From positions 1 to 9,675 of the forward strand of contig JAIRRK010000020.1 in the NCBI GenBank assembly GCA_031256015.1: a stretch of DNA of 9,675 nucleotides. The letters run 5' to 3'. Source of the stretch: Dysgonamonadaceae bacterium. GTDB taxonomy: Bacteria; Bacteroidota; Bacteroidia; Bacteroidales; Azobacteroidaceae. Under the pieces are notes generated by a model, which was not told the DNA's origin, did no database searches, and saw only the letters and a list, made by a program, of their open reading frames with translations. Below are positions 1 to 7,628 of this stretch, piece after piece; within the stretch, counting starts at the first letter, position 1; each line of letters opens with the position of its first letter. The translations under genes were made by a program, and so were the position numbers.

Positions 1-363
1 CTTTATGGACAAATCCCCATAATTGGAATTGCCAAGAGATTAGAAGAAATTTATTTTCCTAATGACTCGATACCGCTGTATTTGGATAAAAATTCCGAAA
101 GCCTGAAAATAATTCAACGGTTGAGAGATGAAGCTCATCGCTTTGGAATTACTTTTCACCGAAATAAACGGAGCAAACAGCAAGTCGTTTCCGAATTGGA
201 TAACGTAAAAGGAATAGGCCCCATAATGAAACAAAAATTGCTGAATAAATATAAAAGTATAAAACGAATCAAAGAAGCCAATAAACAAGAAATATCCGAA
301 TTAATCGGAAAAGCGAAGGCTGATTCATTATTTCGATACTTTGAACAACCTGTAAACTCATAA
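1..363 (+). CDS. uvrC: UvrABC excinuclease subunit C, C-terminal 120 residues (5' end outside window)
   Basis: UvrC makes the two incisions flanking a DNA lesion in nucleotide excision repair, after UvrA/UvrB damage recognition. Only the C-terminus is visible; the reading frame is open from base 1. It shows the end of the RNase H-like 5'-incision nuclease domain, with the family hallmark IGIAKRLEEIYFP followed by a region ending RDEAHRFGITFHR. The His at positions 136-138 (visible residue 46) aligns with E. coli His538, a catalytic residue of the 5' nuclease. A helix-hairpin-helix DNA-binding domain follows, with VKGIGPIMKQKLL as its first hairpin. UvrC is normally about 600 residues, so roughly four fifths lies upstream. 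The gene ends 3 nt before dtd, implying co-transcription. Identification is secure from sequence; catalytic roles come from the family. Confidence 0.97.
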   Translation, partial: LYGQIPIIGIAKRLEEIYFPNDSIPLYLDKNSESLKIIQRLRDEAHRFGITFHRNKRSKQQVVSELDNVKGIGPIMKQKLLNKYKSIKRIKEANKQEISELIGKAKADSLFRYFEQPVNS

Positions 364-366
364 GGT

Positions 367-819
367 ATGCGCGTAGTGATTCAAAGAGTAATAAAATCCT
401 CTGTATCAATAGACTCTAATTTATATTCCGCTATTGAAAAGGGATTATTAATCTTAGTTGGAATAGAATCGGAAGATTCTCAAGAAGATATCGATTTTTT
501 GACTAAAAAAATATTAAATCTTCGAATATTTGATGATGAAAACGGAGTAATGAATAAATCTGTTTTGGATATTGATGGCGAAATATTGTGTGTAAGTCAA
601 TTTACACTTCATGCTTCTACTAAGAAGGGAAATCGACCTTCTTATATAAAAGCTGCAAAAACTGATAAGGCGATTTTATTATATGAAAATTTCTGTCTAA
701 ATTTATCCGCCGGATTGAATAAAAAAATAAAAACAGGAAAATTCGGAGCGGATATGAAAGTGACATTAATAAACGATGGCCCTGTTACTATAATTATTGA
801 TTCAAAAAACAAAGAATAA
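367..819 (+). CDS. dtd: D-aminoacyl-tRNA deacylase (DTD)
   Basis: DTD hydrolyses D-amino acids (and glycine mischarged on tRNA-Ala) from tRNA, keeping D-residues out of protein synthesis; it acts as a cytoplasmic homodimer. The 150-residue product has the usual family length and start (MRVVIQRV). Both signature motifs are present: SQFTLHA at residues 77-83, whose SQ/T residues line the active site, and the Gly-cisPro motif NDGPVT at 136-141, which is inserted from the partner subunit and gives chiral selectivity. The conserved RPS (90-92) and FGADM (126-130) segments are also there. The ATG lies 3 nt after the uvrC stop with no strong Shine-Dalgarno site. The stop is 4 nt before the next ATG. 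Nothing suggests degeneration. Confidence 0.97.
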   Translation: MRVVIQRVIKSSVSIDSNLYSAIEKGLLILVGIESEDSQEDIDFLTKKILNLRIFDDENGVMNKSVLDIDGEILCVSQFTLHASTKKGNRPSYIKAAKTDKAILLYENFCLNLSAGLNKKIKTGKFGADMKVTLINDGPVTIIIDSKNKE

Positions 820-823
820 TATT

Positions 824-1168
824 ATGACAATTGAAAAAGCACAAGAATTGGTTGATACATGGATTAAAATGTATGGAGTACGATATTTTTCGGAATTAAC
901 TAATATGGCTATTCTTGCGGAAGAAGTGGGTGAATTGGCTCGAATCATTTCACGAACTTACGGAGATCAATCATTTAAAAAATCGGATATGGGTTTAAAC
1001 CTGGACGATGAATTAGCCGATATTTTATGGGTATTGATTTGCATTGCCAATCAAACAGGAGTAAACCTGACAGAAGCATTCCAGAATAATGTCAAAAAGA
1101 AAGTGGAGAGAGATCACGATAGGTATTTAGGGTATATAGAAAGCGAAGAATTGCAAAAAAATGAATAA
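824..1168 (+). CDS. MazG-like nucleotide pyrophosphohydrolase
   Basis: This 114-residue all-alpha NTP pyrophosphatase carries the divalent-metal signature of the MazG/dUTPase-like superfamily: EEVGE at residues 33-37 (Glu33, Glu34, Glu37) and DELADIL at 62-68 (Glu63, Asp66), the expected ExxE...ExxD arrangement. The family hydrolyses (d)NTPs to NMP plus PPi, often non-canonical or damaged nucleotides, so a house-cleaning role is likely; the substrate cannot be read from sequence. A longer reading from TTG at 797 is possible, but it would overlap the end of dtd. The ATG at 824 lies 4 nt after the dtd stop and begins where the homologous region begins, so I chose it. The 3' end overlaps deoC by 8 nt (ATGAATAA), suggesting translational coupling. 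It is a single-domain protein, not the two-domain E. coli MazG, so I give no symbol. Confidence 0.9.
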   Translation: MTIEKAQELVDTWIKMYGVRYFSELTNMAILAEEVGELARIISRTYGDQSFKKSDMGLNLDDELADILWVLICIANQTGVNLTEAFQNNVKKKVERDHDRYLGYIESEELQKNE

Positions 1169-2012
1169 ATACGAGCAAATTTTCAGTCAATTTGATCTTA
1201 ATCTATCCGATGAGATCATTTCTAAAAAAGTAGAAGACATTATCAGAAAAATAGATGAAAATGTCGATTTGGATATCTTGCGATTTTTGTATTCTTCTAT
1301 TGATCTTACATCTTTGAATTCGGACGATTCAAAAGAGAGTATTCGGACATTGGCGGAAAAAGTAAATGATTTGGAAGAATCTGTTTCGCATGTTAAAAAT
1401 GTTGCCGGGATATGTGTATATCCTAATTTTGTTCAGACATTAAAAGAAACATTAACCGCTGATGTTCAAATCGTTTCCGTTGCCGGAGGATTTCCTTCTT
1501 CTCAGACATTTATGGAGGTTAAGATGGCTGAAATAGCTTTGGCGGTATCGGATGGAGCAGATGAAATTGATATAGTGCTGAACGGCGGCCTTTTTTTGAA
1601 TGAAAATTACGATGAAGTTGCGGATGAATTGCATGAATTGAAGCACGCTTGTCGTGGTGCGAAATTGAAAGTAATTTTAGAAACCGGGCTTCTGAAATCT
1701 GCAATAAAAATTAAAAAAGCGGCGATTTTATCGATTTATTCAGGAGCTGATTTTTTAAAAACATCCACAGGAAAAGTTTATCAGGGAGCCTCTCCGGAAG
1801 CTGTATTTGTAATCTGTGAAACAATTAAAGAATACTATCTGTTATATGATAAAAAAATAGGGATAAAAATATCCGGAGGAATAAAATCGATTAATGATGC
1901 CGTTTTGTATTATTTTATTGTGAAAGAAGTCTTAGGAAAAGAATGGCTTTCTCCCGATTATTTTCGGATTGGCGCGAGTAGTTTGGCAGATAATTTATTA
2001 AAAGTTTTATAA
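1161..2012 (+). CDS. deoC: Deoxyribose-phosphate aldolase
   Basis: DeoC cleaves 2-deoxy-D-ribose 5-phosphate to acetaldehyde and glyceraldehyde 3-phosphate through a Schiff base, the last step of deoxynucleoside catabolism; it is cytoplasmic. The 283-residue protein is a class I TIM-barrel aldolase. The Schiff-base lysine is Lys200 in DFLKTSTGK (E. coli Lys167). Lys236 in IGIKISGGI corresponds to E. coli Lys201, and Asp137 in DEIDIVLN to Asp102. The phosphate-binding end RIGASS is at residues 269-274. It is somewhat longer than the E. coli enzyme (259 residues), with an extra N-terminal helical region of about 40 residues before the barrel. The ATG overlaps the mazG-like stop by 8 nt and the next gene starts 5 nt downstream. 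All catalytic residues are intact. Confidence 0.96.
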   Translation: MNKYEQIFSQFDLNLSDEIISKKVEDIIRKIDENVDLDILRFLYSSIDLTSLNSDDSKESIRTLAEKVNDLEESVSHVKNVAGICVYPNFVQTLKETLTADVQIVSVAGGFPSSQTFMEVKMAEIALAVSDGADEIDIVLNGGLFLNENYDEVADELHELKHACRGAKLKVILETGLLKSAIKIKKAAILSIYSGADFLKTSTGKVYQGASPEAVFVICETIKEYYLLYDKKIGIKISGGIKSINDAVLYYFIVKEVLGKEWLSPDYFRIGASSLADNLLKVL

Positions 2013-2017
2013 ACGGA

Positions 2018-2404
2018 ATGTTCTTGATTGTAAGAAAGTATTTTTTTAGTATATTATTGACGTTGATAATCACATATTTGTGTTTTATGAATACGGAGCC
2101 GTTACCCGAAATTTCCGTGACCAACTTCGATAAATTGGTGCATTTTTTAATGTTTGGGGGATTATCCGGAGGTGTATTCTTTGAAAATACAGCTTATTTG
2201 AAAAATAAAATCAGCTATCAACGGATTGTTTGGGGGTCTTTCTTTTTTCCGATTGTTTTCGGTGGATTGATTGAAATTATACAAGAATACCAATCCCCTT
2301 ATCGGTCAGGTGATTGGATGGATTTTTTATATGATGCAATCGGGGTTTTGGTTAGTTTGGCCATTTGTTTCAAAATAAACACCCGATTAAAAGAAAAGCG
2401 TTGA
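2018..2404 (+). CDS. VanZ-like small membrane protein
   Basis: This 128-residue integral membrane protein has about four hydrophobic segments (roughly residues 5-25, 38-55, 69-87 and 105-120). It shows VanZ-family landmarks: DKLVHFLMFGGL in segment 2, and the pattern GLIEIIQEY...RSGDWMDFLYDAIGVLVS spanning segments 3-4, where Glu, Asp and Asp are family-conserved. VanZ of enterococci gives low teicoplanin resistance, but most chromosomal relatives have no known function, so no resistance should be inferred. The ATG is 5 nt after the deoC stop, making it the last gene of the plus-strand string. Its stop lies 4 nt from the stop of the convergent polyprenyl synthase gene, leaving almost no room for a conventional terminator. 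Confidence 0.85.
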   Translation: MFLIVRKYFFSILLTLIITYLCFMNTEPLPEISVTNFDKLVHFLMFGGLSGGVFFENTAYLKNKISYQRIVWGSFFFPIVFGGLIEIIQEYQSPYRSGDWMDFLYDAIGVLVSLAICFKINTRLKEKR

Positions 2405-2408
2405 AAAA

Positions 2409-3383
2409 TTATTTTTCCCGTTCAATGATGTAATCAATTAAATCAATCATTAATTGTTTGATTTCAGAATCAGGAAATTCATTGAGTAAAACCAATGTTT
2501 TTTCTTTGATTTCGTTCATCTTTTGTTGTGCATAACCGATTCCGTTGTATTCCTTGGCAAAAGAAATGAGGATTTCGGTATTTTCCCGATTGAAGTTTTG
2601 ATTTTGGATAATTTCTCTGATTGCTTGACTTTTATCTGTCGGAGCATTATTTAAGGCATAAATAAGAGGCAGCGTAATTTTTCCTTCACGGATGTCATTT
2701 CCCGTCGGTTTACCTATTTTCCCTTGCTCAAAATAATCGAATAAATCGTCTTTTATTTGGAAACAAATCCCCAAATTTTCCCCAATTAATCGAAGAATTT
2801 CTACCTTTTCGGGTTCGGCATGGACTGACATCGCCCCCAACTCCGTACACGAAGAAATAAGAACAGCTGTTTTTTTATGTATAATTTCGAAGTATTGTTT
2901 TTCATGGATGGTATTATCGGAAGATGCAACCAATTGAATCAATTCTCCTTCAATTAAATTTTGAGCTAAATTCGAGAACAGTTTAAGTACGGAAATATTT
3001 TCTGTGTTTACTCCTCTGATAATTGCTTGAGAAAGAATGAAATCACCGATTAAAACGGCTGCTTTGTTATTGTATTGCGCATTAACAGACGGTTGCCCTC
3101 TTCGTTCCATTGTATTATCGATAACATCATCATGCAATAAGGATGAAGTATGTAATAATTCGATAATTACAGCATATTCTATTGTCTTTGTTGTCGGAAT
3201 TCCGCAAAGTTTGGCAGACAGAAAAAGAATAATCGGGCGAATTTTTTTCCCTCTTCGGCCGGAAATAAAATCAACCATGAATTGGAAATTATGCTCACGA
3301 TTGTATAAAGCCTCTTCGAAGAGCTTATCAAATAAAGCTAATTCCTTTTGCACCGATTGTATAATTACTTGAAATTTAATCAT
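2409..3383 (-). CDS. ispB: Long-chain (octaprenyl-type) polyprenyl diphosphate synthase
   Basis: This trans-isoprenyl diphosphate synthase condenses IPP units onto an allylic primer; in bacteria with this gene type the product supplies the side chain of menaquinone or ubiquinone. The 324-residue protein has both aspartate-rich Mg-binding motifs: DDVID (Asp85, Asp86, Asp89) and DDLFD (Asp212, Asp213, Asp216). It also has the conserved GKKIRP near residues 45-50 and GKPTGNDIREGK near 224-235. The residue five before the first motif is a small Ser (HTSSLLHDD), consistent with a long-chain product; exact length cannot be read. A reading from TTG at 3404 adds seven residues, but that codon lies inside the -7 promoter box, so I chose the ATG at 3383. 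It is divergent from polA. The symbol reflects the family; the chain length is inferred. Confidence 0.92.
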   Translation of the reverse strand: MIKFQVIIQSVQKELALFDKLFEEALYNREHNFQFMVDFISGRRGKKIRPIILFLSAKLCGIPTTKTIEYAVIIELLHTSSLLHDDVIDNTMERRGQPSVNAQYNNKAAVLIGDFILSQAIIRGVNTENISVLKLFSNLAQNLIEGELIQLVASSDNTIHEKQYFEIIHKKTAVLISSCTELGAMSVHAEPEKVEILRLIGENLGICFQIKDDLFDYFEQGKIGKPTGNDIREGKITLPLIYALNNAPTDKSQAIREIIQNQNFNRENTEILISFAKEYNGIGYAQQKMNEIKEKTLVLLNEFPDSEIKQLMIDLIDYIIEREK

Positions 3384-3401
3384 TCTATCAGAAATAGTCT
3401 G

Positions 3402-3409
3402 CAAAGGTA
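3402..3409 (-). promoter_or_regulatory. Bacteroidetes -7 promoter element of ispB
   Basis: The minus strand reads TACCTTTG, an exact match to the Bacteroidetes housekeeping sigma -7 consensus TAnnTTTG. It ends 18 nt before the ispB ATG, so the leader would be only about a dozen nt. No clear TTG-type -33 box is seen at the expected distance; the upstream spacer is a run of A on this strand. Confidence 0.6.
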
Positions 3410-3435
3410 TAAATTATTTTTTTTTTTATACCTTT
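3403..3435. repeat. Perfect 11-bp inverted repeat in the ispB-polA divergent promoter region
   Basis: AAAGGTATAAA (3403-3413) and its exact reverse complement TTTATACCTTT (3425-3435) flank an 11-nt AT-only centre. Each arm contains the -7-type element of the promoter firing outward from it: TACCTTTG on the minus strand for ispB and TACCTTTA on the plus strand for polA. The symmetry may simply reflect back-to-back promoters, or it could be an operator for one dimeric regulator acting on both genes. The A+T content makes a stable RNA hairpin unlikely. Confidence 0.6.
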
Positions 3436-3436
3436 A
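3429..3436 (+). promoter_or_regulatory. Probable -7 promoter element of polA
   Basis: TACCTTTA differs from the Bacteroidetes consensus TAnnTTTG only at the last base. It lies 34 nt before the polA ATG, in the 87-nt divergent intergenic region, and is the best candidate there on the plus strand. No convincing -33 element is visible. Confidence 0.4.
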
Positions 3437-3470
3437 CACGCAATAAACTCCTAACATATAATCTATTTTT

Positions 3471-6242
3471 ATGAAATTGTTTTTATTGGATGCTTACGCT
3501 TTAATTTATAGAGCATATTATGCTTTGATTAAAACTCCTCGCATTAACTCGAAAGGATTTAATACTTCTGCCGTTTTTGGTTTTGTAAACACTTTAGAGG
3601 AAATCATTAAAAAAGAAGAACCGACTCATATCGGAGTGGCTTTTGATCCTTCGGGGCCGACGTTTCGGCATGAAGCTTATACGGAATACAAAGCGCAGCG
3701 TGAAGAAACACCTGAAGTAATTCGAGCATCTGTCCCCATAATAAAAGAAATTATTAAAGCATACAATATTCCGATTTTGGAAGTTCCTTATTATGAAGCC
3801 GATGATGTAATCGGAACCTTAGCCAAAAAAGCGTCGAAGGAATATGAAGTGTATATGATGACTCCGGATAAAGACTATGGACAATTGGTGGATAAAAACA
3901 TCTACATTTATAAACCGAAACACGGAAGCTCCGAATTTGAAATATTAGGCGAAGAAGAAGTAAAGAAAAAATACGAATTGGCGAATCCCTTACAAGTAAT
4001 CGATTTATTGGCTTTGATGGGAGATAAATCGGATAATATACCCGGATGTCCCGGAGTGGGAGAAGTTACGGCAAAAAAATTAATTGCGGAATTTGAGAGT
4101 GTTGAAAATTTATTGGAAAATACGGATAAACTGAAAGGCTCGTTAAAAATAAAAGTTGAAGAAAATAAAGAGTCCATTGTTTTTTCGAAATTTTTGGCAA
4201 CGATAAAAACAGATGTTCCGATTGATTTTAATCCGGAGGAATTGGTTCGTGAGAAAATGAACGAAGAAGCTCTTCGGAAAATTTTTGATGAGTTGGAATT
4301 TCGGCAACTTTCGGCACGACTTTTCGGCGATGAGAAAAAAACAGTCAAACAGACAAAAAACCTTAATTTTCAACCTTCGCTCTTTGACGAATTTGTGAAC
4401 GAAGGGACAGATGAAAAAAAATATTCAATTCTCGATGACATAAATTCGACTCCTCATACATACTATTTGATTGATAATGAAGAAAAAATAACCGATTTAA
4501 TCGGCAAAATAAAAAATCGAAAATTGCTTTCATTTGACACGGAAACAACCGGAATGGATCCTTTATTGGCCGAATTAGTCGGAATGTCTTTTTCTTTGGA
4601 AGAAGGAGAAGCCTATTTCCTCCCGATTTCAAAAAATCAAGAGGAAGCGAAAAAAACCGTGGCTTTTTTCAAAGAAGTTTTGGAAGACAAAGAAATTTTG
4701 AAAATAGGACAAAATATCAAATACGATATTAATGTCTTAAAAAAATATGGAGTTCGAGTTGCCGGTCCGATGTTCGATACTTTAATCGCTCATTACTTAA
4801 TGAATCCGGAATATCGACATAATTTGAACTACTTGGCTGAAACGTATCTGAATTATCAAACCATTCATATCGAAGAATTAATCGGAAATAAAGGGAAATC
4901 CCAACTGACTATGCGTAATGTTCCGATTGATAAACTGGTCGATTATGCTTGTGAAGATGCCGATATCACATTAAAACTGAAGAATATTTTCGAGGAATCA
5001 ATAGAAAAAGAGAATTTTTCCGATTTATTTTATCAGATAGAAATGCCTCTTGTTCCCGTTTTGGCTGATATGGAAGAGGCCGGAGTGAAATTAGATACAA
5101 CCGCACTGAAAGAATCATCTATCGTTTTAACGGATTACCTGAGAAAGATTGAAAGCGAAACATTTCAATTATCGGGAAAAGAGTTTAACATCAGTTCTCC
5201 GAAGATGGTGGGAGAAATTTTATTCGATCGTTTGAAGATTGTTGAAAAATCGAGAAAAACCAAATCCGGACAATATACAACCAGCGAAGATGTTTTGGAA
5301 GGTTTACGAAGCAAACATCCGGTAGTCGGAAAAATATTGGAATATAGGAAAGTGAAGAAATTACTTTCGACATACATCGATGCTTTACCCTCACTAATCA
5401 GTCCGTTGGACGGAAAAGTACACACTACGTACAATCAGGCAACAACGGCTACCGGACGATTAAGTTCGACGAATCCGAATCTTCAGAATATTCCGATTAA
5501 AGATGAAGAAGGACGTGAAATTCGTCGGGCTTTCATTCCGGATGAAGGAAGTTTATTTTTATCCGTCGATTATTCTCAAATCGAATTGCGTATCATGGCC
5601 CATTTGAGCGAAGATAAAAATATGTTGGAAGCTTTCCGAAGCGGACACGATATTCACGCGGCTACGGCAGCCAAAATATTTGGTGTTTCAATGAACGAGG
5701 TTAATCGAGAAATGCGCCGGCGCGCGAAAACCGCTAATTTCGGAATTATTTACGGAATTTCCGTATTCGGTTTGGCTGAGCAGTTAAGAATTTCCCGAAT
5801 GGAAGCGAAAGAATTAATTGACGGCTACTTTGTTTCGTTTCCCGATGTGAAAACCTACATGGATAAAAGTATCGAAATTGCGCGTGAAAAGGGGTATGTA
5901 GAAACCATTTTCCATCGCAAACGATTCCTTCCGGATATTACTTCCCGCAACTCCGTTGTTCGAGGTTATGCCGAGCGAAATGCAATCAATGCTCCTATTC
6001 AGGGTTCTGCGGCCGATATAATCAAAGTGGCAATGAACAGGATTCATAAAAAATTGGAAGAGAATCATCTCCAATCAAAGATGATTATGCAAGTTCATGA
6101 CGAACTGAACTTCAATGTGAAATCGGCCGAATTGGAGAAAGTAAAGGAAATAGTTGTGGGTGAAATGGAAAATGCCATCCGATTGAGAGTGCCTCTGATT
6201 GCCGAGTGGGGAGTGGGAGAAAATTGGCTGGAAGCCCATTAA
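3471..6242 (+). CDS. polA: DNA polymerase I (5'-3' exonuclease, 3'-5' exonuclease, polymerase)
   Basis: Pol I fills gaps and removes RNA primers during lagging-strand maturation and excision repair. The 923-residue length matches E. coli (928). Domain 1 (about 1-290) is the 5'-3' nuclease, with Asp7, Asp111-Asp112, TPDKD (131-135) and GDKSDN (184-189). Domain 2 (about 330-510) is the proofreading exonuclease and looks active: Asp356 and Glu358 in FDTETTG, Asp419 in QNIKYD, Tyr492 and Asp496 in YACED. Domain 3 is the family A polymerase: motif A VDYSQIELR with Asp700 and Glu705; motif B with Arg749, Lys753, Phe757, Tyr761; motif C VHDE with His876, Asp877, Glu878. These sit five residues below their E. 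coli counterparts. The ATG follows an A/T-rich leader without a Shine-Dalgarno site. The stop overlaps that of convergent rsmD. Confidence 0.98.
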   Translation: MKLFLLDAYALIYRAYYALIKTPRINSKGFNTSAVFGFVNTLEEIIKKEEPTHIGVAFDPSGPTFRHEAYTEYKAQREETPEVIRASVPIIKEIIKAYNIPILEVPYYEADDVIGTLAKKASKEYEVYMMTPDKDYGQLVDKNIYIYKPKHGSSEFEILGEEEVKKKYELANPLQVIDLLALMGDKSDNIPGCPGVGEVTAKKLIAEFESVENLLENTDKLKGSLKIKVEENKESIVFSKFLATIKTDVPIDFNPEELVREKMNEEALRKIFDELEFRQLSARLFGDEKKTVKQTKNLNFQPSLFDEFVNEGTDEKKYSILDDINSTPHTYYLIDNEEKITDLIGKIKNRKLLSFDTETTGMDPLLAELVGMSFSLEEGEAYFLPISKNQEEAKKTVAFFKEVLEDKEILKIGQNIKYDINVLKKYGVRVAGPMFDTLIAHYLMNPEYRHNLNYLAETYLNYQTIHIEELIGNKGKSQLTMRNVPIDKLVDYACEDADITLKLKNIFEESIEKENFSDLFYQIEMPLVPVLADMEEAGVKLDTTALKESSIVLTDYLRKIESETFQLSGKEFNISSPKMVGEILFDRLKIVEKSRKTKSGQYTTSEDVLEGLRSKHPVVGKILEYRKVKKLLSTYIDALPSLISPLDGKVHTTYNQATTATGRLSSTNPNLQNIPIKDEEGREIRRAFIPDEGSLFLSVDYSQIELRIMAHLSEDKNMLEAFRSGHDIHAATAAKIFGVSMNEVNREMRRRAKTANFGIIYGISVFGLAEQLRISRMEAKELIDGYFVSFPDVKTYMDKSIEIAREKGYVETIFHRKRFLPDITSRNSVVRGYAERNAINAPIQGSAADIIKVAMNRIHKKLEENHLQSKMIMQVHDELNFNVKSAELEKVKEIVVGEMENAIRLRVPLIAEWGVGENWLEAH

Positions 6243-6775
6243 TTCCTTATAAACAGACTGAAATTAACAGAGCCGTAAACTCTTTTTTGAGAGAAAAAAG
6301 GAAGCTTGGAAAAATCGTATTCTTTCGGATGTTCCATCACAAAAATGCCTTCGGGTTTTAGGATATTTCCCTCTAAAATAATTTCGGGAATTGTTTCCAA
6401 TTCTTTCAGTGCATAAGGAGGATCGGCAAAAATAACATCAAACGATTGCTCACAAGAAGATAAATACTTGAAAACATCTCCTTTGATTGGAAAGAAATGC
6501 TCATCTTTCAATATCTCTTTTACTTTTTTGATGAAAGAATAATGAACAACCTCTTTTTCTATACAAATGACCTTTTCACATCCTCGAGAGAGCAATTCGA
6601 AGCCGATACTTCCTGTTCCTGCAAATAAGTCCAAAGCGGTTTTCCCGTCGAAGTCGATTAAATTAGACAAAACATTAAACAGGTTTTCTTTTGCAAAATC
6701 GGTCGTCGGCCGTGCTTTGAATGTCTTGGGAATCTCAAAACGCCGACTTTTATATTTTCCACTGATGATTCGCAT
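6239..6775 (-). CDS. rsmD: 16S rRNA (guanine(966)-N(2))-methyltransferase RsmD
   Basis: RsmD methylates N2 of G966 in 16S rRNA during 30S assembly, using S-adenosylmethionine. The 178-residue product matches the family: start MRIISGKYKSRRF, the conserved ARPTTDFAKENLFNVL (21-36), SAM-binding motif I ALDLFAGTGSIGFE (47-60), acidic motif II around Glu73, Asp100 in KGD, and the catalytic DPPY at 118-121 typical of amino-group methyltransferases. The ATG at 6775 lies 34 nt after the DUF3822 stop; that gap holds a near-consensus -7 box (TACATTTA, minus strand, 6801-6808), so it may have its own start as well as read-through. The stop codons of rsmD and polA share the palindrome TTAA at 6239-6242. 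Confidence 0.96.
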   Translation of the reverse strand: MRIISGKYKSRRFEIPKTFKARPTTDFAKENLFNVLSNLIDFDGKTALDLFAGTGSIGFELLSRGCEKVICIEKEVVHYSFIKKVKEILKDEHFFPIKGDVFKYLSSCEQSFDVIFADPPYALKELETIPEIILEGNILKPEGIFVMEHPKEYDFSKLPFFSQKRVYGSVNFSLFIRN

Positions 6776-6800
6776 GATTCCAAATGAAAATTGATTCGTT

Positions 6801-6808
6801 TAAATGTA
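6801..6808 (-). promoter_or_regulatory. Possible -7 promoter element of rsmD
   Basis: The minus strand reads TACATTTA, one base off TAnnTTTG, ending 25 nt before the rsmD ATG and placed immediately past the DUF3822 stop codon. It is a weak call because one mismatch to a short AT-rich motif arises often by chance. Confidence 0.3.
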
Positions 6809-6809
6809 C

Positions 6810-7628
6810 TTAAAAGTAAGATAACGCCAAACAACTTATTTCCAAAGGAATTTCTTGAGCTCGAATCGAGTCGGAAAAAATTCCTTTTGGAAGGTGGAAA
6901 GCGTCTATTTGTCGGATATGAGATTTTAATGAGTCGGTTAATTCGGAATCTCGTTCCACAATGAATAATGAATCTTCTTTTTTATTCAAATTCATTTGTT
7001 GCCAAACAAATAACGAGTGATAAATAGCCTCTTTAAGCACCGGAACATGAAAGTGATTTCCCAACAATAACTGCCTGTCGGAAAAACAAAAGATATCCAT
7101 TTCGCCGGAAGAAGATTTATTTATAACCATATATTGCATGGGAAGCAGTGAATGGTGTTGCAAAAAATGAATAATCGGAGCAGTATAATGAACAATATGC
7201 ACATTCACAAAAGAGCGTAAAAGAAATTCGTAAATATCTTCCTGAATGGCATGAACAATAACAAACTCAAAAGCATCTTCTCTTTCCGAAAGTATTTTGC
7301 CCGAATTATCTTTGAATAAAAAATTCAAGTAAGTTCGAGTGTCTTTTTCTTCAAAAAGGGATTCGGGAATATAGGTAAATGTGTACGAACCGTTGATTAT
7401 ATAAACCTTTTTGTACGAAAGAGAAAGAAAATCATTTGCGAATAAAACTTCTTTGAATACGGAAAAAACGGCATTATCGGGCAACTCCTCCGTTTGGAAG
7501 AAGAAACAGAACGTTCCTTTTTCACAATCGAAAAAAGAAAAAGAAAACCGATTGGGGTAAACCGCTACCGTTAAGATATAATTTTCCGTTTTTTGCAGAT
7601 CAATGGTCTCAGGGATTGTTATTTTCAT
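6810..7628 (-). CDS. DUF3822 family protein
   Basis: This 272-residue protein resembles the Bacteroidetes-restricted DUF3822 family, known to me as a frequent neighbour of rsmD. The recognisable part is the N-terminal strand region (about 18-35, ending FSFSFFD), then a long alternating hydrophobic/polar protein with a conserved-looking VIVHAIQEDIYEF segment near 123-135. From memory a Bacteroides structure of this family shows an actin/ASKHA-like fold; I cannot confirm that here. No Walker or canonical ASKHA phosphate loop (DxGxxx) is evident, so ATP binding should not be assumed. There is no signal peptide or membrane segment, so it is probably cytoplasmic. The ATG lies inside the 3' end of the small membrane-protein ORF (20-nt overlap), and the stop is 34 nt before rsmD. 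The function is unknown. Confidence 0.75.
   Translation of the reverse strand: MKITIPETIDLQKTENYILTVAVYPNRFSFSFFDCEKGTFCFFFQTEELPDNAVFSVFKEVLFANDFLSLSYKKVYIINGSYTFTYIPESLFEEKDTRTYLNFLFKDNSGKILSEREDAFEFVIVHAIQEDIYEFLLRSFVNVHIVHYTAPIIHFLQHHSLLPMQYMVINKSSSGEMDIFCFSDRQLLLGNHFHVPVLKEAIYHSLFVWQQMNLNKKEDSLFIVERDSELTDSLKSHIRQIDAFHLPKGIFSDSIRAQEIPLEISCLALSYF

Noticed and set aside
2401..2425. Inverted repeats GAAAAAT/ATTTTTC (2403-2417) and TTGAA/TTCAA (2401-2425) at the VanZ-like/ispB convergence
   Set aside because: They are AT-only or 5-bp stems partly within codons, and the first has a 1-nt centre. This is too weak to call a bidirectional terminator.
3037..3372. 111-codon plus-strand ORF antisense to ispB
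   Set aside because: It is antisense to a well-supported coding region with intact catalytic motifs; the translation resembles no family.
6282..6300. CTTTTTT-GAGAG-AAAAAAG hairpin near the polA/rsmD junction
   Set aside because: It lies inside rsmD coding sequence (FFSQKR), has A-U pairs only apart from one G-C, and lacks a terminator tail.
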